Source of the DNA: Microbacterium sp. LWO13-1.2 | GTDB taxonomy: Bacteria > Actinomycetota > Actinomycetes > Actinomycetales > Microbacteriaceae | NCBI RefSeq assembly: GCF_038397725.1 | Contig: NZ_CP151634.1 | Location: forward strand, 310,001-374,000 | DNA: 64,000 nt | Direction of reading: 5' to 3' | Part shown: positions 58,860-64,000 of the stretch, piece by piece | How the letters are laid out: each line of letters opens with the position of its first letter | Numbering within the stretch: the first letter of the stretch is position 1 | The notes under the pieces: model-generated | Databases searched by the model: none | Seen by the model: the letters and a program-made list of their open reading frames with translations, nothing else | What the model was told of the DNA's origin: nothing | Position numbers and translations under genes: made by a program

Positions 58860-59172
58860 GGCTTGCCTTCCTCGTCAGGCCCGCCGAGGAGACCTGTAGC
58901 TGTTCACTCGCGATTCTCCTGGCGTGGACGGCGAGAGCGTCGATGAGGTCGGGGCGGAATCCCGACCAGTGATGCTCCGGTTCGTCGTCGACGATCACGA
59001 CGGGCGCTTCGGAGTAACCGAGCTCGTCGGTGAGGAAATCCCGGATCGCCTTGTCGGCATCACGTGTGATGTCGATCACCGTGTGTCCGATGCCGACCGC
59101 GTCCAAGCGTTTGCAGGTCAGCGTGCAGCGGATACATGCGGGACCTGTCGAGTACACAGTCACGGTGGTCAT
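58846..59172 (-). CDS. Glutaredoxin/NrdH-like redox protein
   Basis: 108 aa. TVTVYSTGPACIRCTLTCKR carries the CxxC motif (CIRC, residues ~12-15), and SEAPVVIVDDEPEHHWSGFR is the NrdH/glutaredoxin C-terminal half with WSGFRPD. Dithiol motif plus the WSGFRP block point to NrdH-type redoxins reduced by thioredoxin reductase; no ribonucleotide reductase gene is near, so its partner is unclear. It overlaps the genes on both sides (14 bp and 4 bp). Confidence 0.85.
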   Translation of the reverse strand: MTTVTVYSTGPACIRCTLTCKRLDAVGIGHTVIDITRDADKAIRDFLTDELGYSEAPVVIVDDEPEHHWSGFRPDLIDALAVHARRIASEQLQVSSAGLTRKASHVRR

Positions 59173-59393
59173 CGCCACCCCCTCACCGAGGCGACGGAAT
59201 GCGTCAGCGCTTCGATCGGCAGCCTGAGTGGTAGCGCACCTTGCTCCCAAGCGTCGCGGGCCCTCTTGCGCCGCCGTTGAGTGGCGCTCCACCCAGAGCT
59301 AGAGCCAGCAACAGTATGCCGCGGGGGGCCGGATGGGCCGGGCGCCAGATCCTCTGATCCGTTCTTCTGGTTCGAGATGGCGACAATCCGCAT
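59169..59393 (-). CDS. Small hypothetical protein, first gene of the redoxin operon
   Basis: 74 aa, basic. The N-terminus MRIVAISNQKNGSED recalls the first strand and P-loop of ParA (ISNQKGGVGKT), but the P-loop is not completed and the rest (WSATQRRRKRARDAWEQG) does not match. ATG at 59393 is chosen because GGAGG lies 8 nt upstream. ATGA overlap with the redoxin gene. It could be a leader or coupling peptide or a remnant of a ParA gene. Confidence 0.5.
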   Translation of the reverse strand: MRIVAISNQKNGSEDLAPGPSGPPRHTVAGSSSGWSATQRRRKRARDAWEQGALPLRLPIEALTHSVASVRGWR

Positions 59394-59431
59394 GAGCATG
59401 ACCTCCAATAAATGCGGAACTCAAAAAGCAC

Positions 59432-59462
59432 TTGACATCAGTACACTCCTAAGTCGTATAGT
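59432..59462 (+). promoter_or_regulatory. Strong promoter of the 196-aa gene
   Basis: TTGACA at 59432-59437 matches the -35 consensus, and TATAGT at 59457-59462 the -10, with a long 19-bp spacer. It faces the gene at 59513 and lies between that gene and the divergent redoxin operon. Confidence 0.65.
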
Positions 59463-59512
59463 CAGTCAAGAGCAATCTGCGGAACGCATGTGCGATAAGG
59501 CAAAATAAGGGG

Positions 59513-60103
59513 GTGAAGGTCGACGTGAAGACACTTGACGGCAGGAAGATGGCTGCGACGGATGCCACTGAGGTCGTTGGGTCCGCACTGCGCATCGCGC
59601 CAGGTTTCGTAGCAACCGCCATTGATGAAGCGGCTGGCGTCGAGACCACCATTGAGGCGCACTACCTCGAGGATCGAAACCGCTACGTCATCACGACGAT
59701 CCTCAATCGGGCAGTGGCATCGGACTTCAGCGAGGATCGATTGAAGCATGCGGCACCGCAATCGATCCTCCAGGTCGCGATCCCCCACTGCATCGCCCTA
59801 CTGCTCGACGACAGCCCCGGTGCGAAGTGGACCACAGTCTCGGACCTCACGACAGTCGACGGTCGCATTCTGCCGCCGTGGATGGCTCAGGCAGTCGTGA
59901 AGAGAGGCATGAAGGATGAGCGCTGGGAGGTGATCGAGATCCTGTACGGCACGGCCGCACTCGCGGATCTCCCGCCCGTCAAGCTGATCTCCCTGGAACT
60001 CGATGTTCCGGAGCGGACTGCTTCGGACTGGATCCAGAAGGCTCGCGCGGCGGGCTGGCTGGTCGGCATGACGTCAAACGTCGGCCGACCGGCGAATGCC
60101 TAA
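59513..60103 (+). CDS. Hypothetical mobile-element protein with C-terminal HTH-like segment
   Basis: 196 aa; no known domain for the first 140 residues. The C-terminus LISLELDVPERTASDWIQKA followed by RAAGWLVGM reads like a helix-turn-helix, so a DNA-binding role is possible. GTG start with AAGGGG nearby; a good promoter is 50 bp upstream. First of three plus-strand genes ending in the integrase, so it may control excision. Confidence 0.65.
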   Translation: MKVDVKTLDGRKMAATDATEVVGSALRIAPGFVATAIDEAAGVETTIEAHYLEDRNRYVITTILNRAVASDFSEDRLKHAAPQSILQVAIPHCIALLLDDSPGAKWTTVSDLTTVDGRILPPWMAQAVVKRGMKDERWEVIEILYGTAALADLPPVKLISLELDVPERTASDWIQKARAAGWLVGMTSNVGRPANA

Positions 60104-60209
60104 CCTCCTCCACACACCCGCACCGACCAATTGCGGATTGGTGAGCGTTCCCGTGCCCGCGCCGGCGAACGCCCTGCTCACCTGACTCGAGAAGCGAGAG
60201 GAGATCATC

Positions 60210-60476
60210 ATGCCCCAGCACCACCGCGGCACCAAGACCGTTGCATCATCAAGGGCCGCCACCACCGCGAAGGGCAACACTTCGCGCGATGGAGACCGCC
60301 TGGAGTGCCTCTTCTACTCCGAATCCGAAGCCGCGGCACGGCTCGGACTTCATCGAACGACTCTGCGGGCTCTTGCACTGGCTGGCCACGCACCGATTGA
60401 ACCAATCGTCTTGACCGAGCACCGCCGGGTCTACCGCCGCGTTGACATCCTTCGACTGGCAGGGATCGAACCATGA
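60210..60476 (+). CDS. Excisionase-like HTH protein
   Basis: 88 aa. After a ~25-residue basic tail, YSESEAAARLGLHRTTLRAL starts a MerR/AlpA-type winged HTH that ends VYRRVDILRLAG, the size and shape of recombination directionality factors. Its stop overlaps the integrase start (ATGA), the standard xis-int arrangement. Confidence 0.82.
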   Translation: MPQHHRGTKTVASSRAATTAKGNTSRDGDRLECLFYSESEAAARLGLHRTTLRALALAGHAPIEPIVLTEHRRVYRRVDILRLAGIEP

Positions 60477-61630
60477 GCATCGAAACCCGCCGCACCAAAT
60501 CGGGTGTCCCGCGCTATCAGGTGCGGATCAAGCAACACGGCCGCATCGTTGCCATGGAGACCTTTCGCCGCAAGTCCGATGCGGAGGCCTGGGAGCGCGA
60601 TCAGTACCGAGCAATCCAGTTCGGTGAGTTCATGCCACCGGCGCAGAGCTCAAAGTCATTCGCCGAGGTTGTTGAAGACTTCTTGGCATCTCGTCTGGGC
60701 CAAGTGGCCCCGCACACCTGGCGTACGGATCGGGACAACCTCGCCAACACCCCGAAGGGATGGGCGGGGCTCCCGATCAGCGCGATCTCCGAGGGAGACA
60801 TCCTCACCCACCTGACCAACGAGTTGAAGACGAAAGCGTACTCGACCGTGTCGCGCGCCCGTACCACGCTCAGTGCGCTGTTCCAGTACACGGTTCGCGA
60901 ACGCATGCGCCTACGAAACCCGGTCCGCGGTGTACCCATGCCTGCCGGCGAGCAGAGCGACGATCGCGACGACGAGGTCAATCCGCCGACGGACGATGAG
61001 CTCGCCGAGACGCTCGCGCTGCAGCGCAATCTGAATCTGCGCATGGCCGACGTCACCGAGTTCATCAGCCTCACCGGCCTCCGATGGTCGGAGCTCCGCG
61101 CCAGCCGCATCCGCGGACTGCAGGAGGTGCCGTTCCCGGGCATCCGAATCTCGCGTGCACAGTCGGACGGATACCAGGAGAAAGGCACGAAAACGAAGAA
61201 CACCCGCACAGTGCCGCTCACGGCACGCGCACTTGAGATTGCGCGTGGACACGCCGGCGAGCGTAAGCCCGGCGAGTACTTGTTCGTCTCGAAGACCGGC
61301 AAGCAACTCCGAGGGAATCTCTTCCGCCGATACGTCAAATGGAGCGAGACCTCGTTCGGCCACACGATCCACGACCTCAGGCATTACGCAGCCTCGAGCT
61401 GGCTACGCGCTGGGATCCCGGTGCACCAGGTTGCGAAGTGGCTAGGGCACAAGAACGCGGCGACTCTGTTGAGAATCTACGCTCACGTGCTGGGCGAAAG
61501 GCAGGAGATCGCCGCACTCCAGCATCTGGATGGTCTTCAGACGGTTCGCGCTGAGTACGCATCGCACGTTGAGGATCCGAATTTAAGAGCTGCGCTGAGC
61601 GAGATCCAGCTAGACAAGAGCATGCTCTGA
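60473..61630 (+). CDS. int: Tyrosine site-specific integrase
   Basis: 385 aa. N-terminal arm-binding domain (YQVRIKQHGRIVAMETF), SAM-like core-binding domain ~65-155, catalytic domain ~175-375. Catalytic residues: Arg in LTGLRWSELR, Lys in the KGTKTKNTRTVPL beta-hairpin, HDLRH, GHK and the nucleophile Tyr in LLRIYAHVLG, all intact. It ends 13 bp before tRNA-Ser(GCU), so recombination into the tRNA 3' end is likely. Confidence 0.95.
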   Translation: MSIETRRTKSGVPRYQVRIKQHGRIVAMETFRRKSDAEAWERDQYRAIQFGEFMPPAQSSKSFAEVVEDFLASRLGQVAPHTWRTDRDNLANTPKGWAGLPISAISEGDILTHLTNELKTKAYSTVSRARTTLSALFQYTVRERMRLRNPVRGVPMPAGEQSDDRDDEVNPPTDDELAETLALQRNLNLRMADVTEFISLTGLRWSELRASRIRGLQEVPFPGIRISRAQSDGYQEKGTKTKNTRTVPLTARALEIARGHAGERKPGEYLFVSKTGKQLRGNLFRRYVKWSETSFGHTIHDLRHYAASSWLRAGIPVHQVAKWLGHKNAATLLRIYAHVLGERQEIAALQHLDGLQTVRAEYASHVEDPNLRAALSEIQLDKSML

Positions 61631-61643
61631 TCAGGACTTTTTA

Positions 61644-61735
61644 TGGCGGAGACGAGGGGATTTGAACCCCTGGACCCCGTGAGGGGTCTCCACCTTAGCA
61701 GGGTGGTGCACTAGGCCGGACTATGCGACGTCTCC
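61644..61735 (-). tRNA. tRNA-Ser (anticodon GCU)
   Basis: Acceptor stem GGAGACG/CGTCTCC pairs perfectly; anticodon loop CTGCTAA gives GCU; a long variable arm marks a serine tRNA; the T loop TTCAAAT is normal. Discriminator G and an encoded CCA (61644-61646) follow. The 3' half is the probable attachment site for the adjacent integrase. Confidence 0.95.
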
Positions 61736-61824
61736 AGGCATCCGACCCGAAAGCACGGATGCACGTAGTAATCATAACTGCTCCCGCGGGCGGGCACGAA
61801 CCGGCGCCCTCCCGCGGCTGGCCG

Positions 61825-63060
61825 CTACTCGCGGACGTTGCCGTTCGAGCAGGTCTGCTGGGCCGCGGAGTTGCCCTTGATGGAGTCCGGCAGCGCCACA
61901 ACGGGCTGCGACGGATCCGGCGTCGCGGCCGGATCTGTCTCGCCAGGAGGCGGGTCCGTCACGACGACGCCGTCCCTGTCGGTGTTCACGTGGGTGATCT
62001 GCAACTGCGAATTGGCGTTGATCGCGTCCCACATGGCCGCCGCGGCTTCCTCGTCCGGGATGACCTTGTTGGGGTCGTCGTAGTCCGTGACGTTCGGGTA
62101 TTGCAGGAAGACGATGTCCTGGAACGGCACGTTCTTCACCGCGAGCGCGATCTGCACGATCTTCATCGGATCGGCGAGCGATTGACTCGGCTCGAGGTTC
62201 TTCACGCCGGTGGTCGCGAGCTTGAGCATCACCGGGATGTTGCCGAGCGTCTCGCCGCTGATCATCTTGCGCGCCAGGCTCGTCATGTACTGCTGCTGGT
62301 TGCCGATGCGACCGAGGTCGCTGCCGTCGCCGACGCCGTGGCGGGTGCGGAGGAACTGCAGCGCCTCGATCCCCTGGATCGTGTGGTTTCCGGCCGCCAT
62401 GTCGAGGCCGGTGTGATCGTCCTGGATGGGGTTGGCGAGGCACACGTCGACGCCGCCGATCGCGTTCGTGATCTCGATCACGCCACCGAACGTGACGGAT
62501 GCCGCGAACTGGATCTCCTGGCCCGTGAGCGCGGAGATCGTCTTCACGACGCAGTTGAGGCCACCGTCGGTGTACGCCGTGTTCAGGGGCTGCTTGCTCA
62601 TCCCGGAGCGGACGTCGCCGTCGGCATCCACGCACTCCGGGATCGGGATCATCAGGTCGCGCGGGAAGCTGACGGCCGTGATGCGGCGGGGTTCCTCGGA
62701 GACGTGGATCAGCAGGTTCACATCGTTGAGGGTGCCTTCCGAATCCGGACCCGAGCAACGCTCGCCGAAGTACTGCTTGTACGCCTCTTCACAGGTATCG
62801 ACGCCGGTGAGGAGCAGGTTGAATCCACCCTTGTACGCACCGATGTCCGGCGGGAGCTCCTCCTGGCCCTCGAGCTCGACGGCGTTCGCCGTGACCGTGC
62901 TGGCGAGGTCGTAGAACACATACGCCGCGACGCCGATGCCGCTGACCAGCACCACCGCCATCGCGATGCCGATGAGCTTGAGCAGCTGAGAGGCCGTGCT
63001 GGGCGTACGCAACTGACCATGCCGCGCGATGGTGCGACGGCGTCGGGTGTTCTCGCTCAA
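61825..63060 (-). CDS. LytR-CpsA-Psr (LCP) family cell-wall ligase
   Basis: 411 aa. Cytoplasmic tail, one membrane anchor (~residues 28-50), then the extracellular LCP domain: FNLLLTGVD, ITAVSFPRDLMIPIPE (catalytic Arg/Asp) and LQFLRTRHGVGDGSDLGRIG (Arg residues). Two Cys pairs suggest disulfides. LCP enzymes attach wall glycopolymers such as arabinogalactan or teichoic acids to peptidoglycan. TTG start with AAAGG upstream. Conserved chromosomal gene flanked by tRNAs. Confidence 0.93.
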   Translation of the reverse strand: MSENTRRRRTIARHGQLRTPSTASQLLKLIGIAMAVVLVSGIGVAAYVFYDLASTVTANAVELEGQEELPPDIGAYKGGFNLLLTGVDTCEEAYKQYFGERCSGPDSEGTLNDVNLLIHVSEEPRRITAVSFPRDLMIPIPECVDADGDVRSGMSKQPLNTAYTDGGLNCVVKTISALTGQEIQFAASVTFGGVIEITNAIGGVDVCLANPIQDDHTGLDMAAGNHTIQGIEALQFLRTRHGVGDGSDLGRIGNQQQYMTSLARKMISGETLGNIPVMLKLATTGVKNLEPSQSLADPMKIVQIALAVKNVPFQDIVFLQYPNVTDYDDPNKVIPDEEAAAAMWDAINANSQLQITHVNTDRDGVVVTDPPPGETDPAATPDPSQPVVALPDSIKGNSAAQQTCSNGNVRE

Positions 63061-63119
63061 TCGGGGACCTTTCGGCTCTGCATGCGGTGCGTTGGGGGCT
63101 TACACCGTGCTCAATTCTG

Positions 63120-63204
63120 CGGAGGGTAAGGGATTCGAACCCTTGAGACATCTCTGCCCACTGGTTTTCAAGACCAGCTCCATCGGCCGCTCGGACAACC
63201 CTCC
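63120..63204 (-). tRNA. tRNA-Ser (anticodon UGA)
   Basis: Acceptor GGAGGGT/ACCCTCC, anticodon arm CTGGTCTTGAAAACCAG with anticodon UGA, long variable arm and T loop TTCGAAT. Discriminator G; CCA is not encoded. Confidence 0.95.
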
Positions 63205-63290
63205 CGATAGATGCATCTACCGACAAGGCGTGAGTCTAGCCGAGTTCCATTCTCTCGCGCCGACCTGGGCGGGTCCTGGATGTGCATGTC

Positions 63291-64000
63291 TCAGCCGCTC
63301 GACTCCCGTACGACGAGTTGCGGCTGGAAGCGGACGGAGCGGTCATGATCACGCGGCTCTTCGGATGTCTCCTTGAGGAGCAGGTCCACCGCGGTCCATC
63401 CCAGCATGCGCGCCGGCTGGCTCACCGAGGTGAGCGGGACGACCGTGGCGGCAGCGAAGTCGATGTCGTCGTAGCCGACCAGCGCGATGTCCTCCGGGAC
63501 GCGGATGCCGCCACCGAGAGCGAAGGCTTGAAGCAGTCCGACCGCGAGCAGGTCGTTGGCGGCGAACACGGCGTCCGGGCGGTCCGCCGGCACGCGCGCG
63601 ACGATGTCCTCCCCCGCTGCGCGTCCGTTCAGCACGGTCAGCCCTCCGCGCTCGATCACCTCGAGCGTCGCCCCACCGACAGCATCCACGGCTGCGCGCG
63701 CGCCCTGAAGACGATGTGCGACCTGCGGGATCGACGTCGGCCCGGCGAGGAAGGCGATCCGCCGGCGCCCGCGGTCGAGCAGGTGCGCGACCGCGAGGCG
63801 CCCACCCTCGACATCGTCGACCGCGACCGACGCGAACTCCTGATCCGGGTCCTCACGGTCGACGAAGACCACGGGCACACCGGCCTCCTTCAGCGCGCGC
63901 AGTGCGGTCAGGTCGTCGGAGACGGGTGTGACCAGCAGACCGTTCACCCGCTGCTCGCGGAACAGCTCGAGATGAGCGGCCTGTCGCGTCGGGTTCTCGT
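63291..64000 (-). CDS. LacI-family transcriptional regulator (partial, N-terminus outside window)
   Basis: The last ~236 codons are visible and lack the HTH. NPTRQAAHLELFREQRVNGL and the C-terminal half (VAVDDVEGGRLAVAHLLDRG, VFAANDLLAVGLLQAF, ALVGYDDIDFAAATVVPLTS) are the sugar-binding PBP fold of LacI regulators. It likely controls a nearby sugar operon beyond the window. Confidence 0.93.
   Translation of the reverse strand, partial: ENPTRQAAHLELFREQRVNGLLVTPVSDDLTALRALKEAGVPVVFVDREDPDQEFASVAVDDVEGGRLAVAHLLDRGRRRIAFLAGPTSIPQVAHRLQGARAAVDAVGGATLEVIERGGLTVLNGRAAGEDIVARVPADRPDAVFAANDLLAVGLLQAFALGGGIRVPEDIALVGYDDIDFAAATVVPLTSVSQPARMLGWTAVDLLLKETSEEPRDHDRSVRFQPQLVVRESSG

Larger units (their letters stand above)
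53890..61646 (+). mobile_element. Decayed integrative element at tRNA-Ser(GCU)
   Basis: Tyrosine integrase and HTH excisionase-like genes lie at the right end against tRNA-Ser, the classical ICE/prophage arrangement. Within are a truncated conjugative-element gene, a zeta-type toxin/antitoxin pair, an AAA ATPase and small hypotheticals. No relaxase or T4SS ATPase was seen, so it cannot transfer by itself. The left end is uncertain; I did not spot a second copy of the tRNA 3' end in the window. Confidence 0.6.

Noticed and set aside
59169..59393. ParA partition ATPase start
   Set aside because: Only about ten residues resemble ParA; the Walker A Lys-Thr and everything after are missing, so it is reported as hypothetical.

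Overview
The window is high-GC, densely coded DNA with frequent GTG/TTG starts, ATGA/GTGA gene overlaps, likely leaderless genes and a fused LigA-LigB dioxygenase. It looks like the chromosome of an actinobacterium, most plausibly a Microbacterium or a close relative (inferred from gene content; no 16S is present). Most of it is an accessory catabolic and transport region. The right end returns to backbone: two tRNA-Ser genes, an LCP cell-wall ligase and a LacI-type regulator.

Layout. 0-2.6 kb: sugar ABC importer (binding lipoprotein and two permeases, the second cut by the window edge). 2.8-3.8 kb: GlxA-type AraC regulator. 3.9-9.3 kb: an operon for a cyclic-enamide-like substrate (MHS transporter, RidA, enamidase-type amidohydrolase), divergent from a LysR gene, then a Cds1-like PLP enzyme. 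9.4-14.7 kb: small redox/regulatory genes (HxlR, CGNR, AEC transporter, NmrA-like reductase, cysteine hydrolase) and a luciferase-like monooxygenase whose gene carries a run of 27 cytosines. 14.6-17.5 kb: a sulfur/persulfide operon (thioredoxin, CoA-disulfide reductase-rhodanese, small membrane protein, CsoR/CstR regulator, small Cys-rich protein) behind a perfect CsoR-family operator. 17.7-25.6 kb: polar amino-acid ABC importer divergent from M20 hydrolase, GNAT transferase, N-succinylamino-acid racemase and PucR regulator, which together match the known D-to-L amino-acid conversion pathway. 25.8-27.0 kb: TerC membrane protein behind a yybP-ykoY (Mn2+) riboswitch candidate.

27.1-37.5 kb: protocatechuate 4,5-cleavage operon (ligJ, ligK, ligI, fused ligAB, ligC, an aldo/keto reductase and a cytoplasmic ModA-like protein) with a divergent LysR regulator, followed by an IclR regulator and pobA, which makes protocatechuate from 4-hydroxybenzoate. 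37.6-52.2 kb: mixed catabolic genes (NmrA-like reductase, AraC regulator plus nitrilase, aldehyde dehydrogenase plus APC permease, class III aminotransferase plus LysR, SnoaL-like protein, MBL hydrolase plus HxlR, MFS plus amidase plus LuxR).

52.2-61.7 kb: a decayed mobile region. It holds scraps of an FAD dehydrogenase and of etfA (frameshifted at a perfect hairpin), two truncated genes joined tail to tail, a zeta-toxin-like toxin/antitoxin pair, an AAA ATPase behind a 65-bp dyad, a four-gene operon of mostly unknown proteins, an HTH excisionase-like gene and a tyrosine integrase ending 13 bp from tRNA-Ser(GCU), the probable integration site. No CRISPR array, rRNA or complete insertion sequence was seen.
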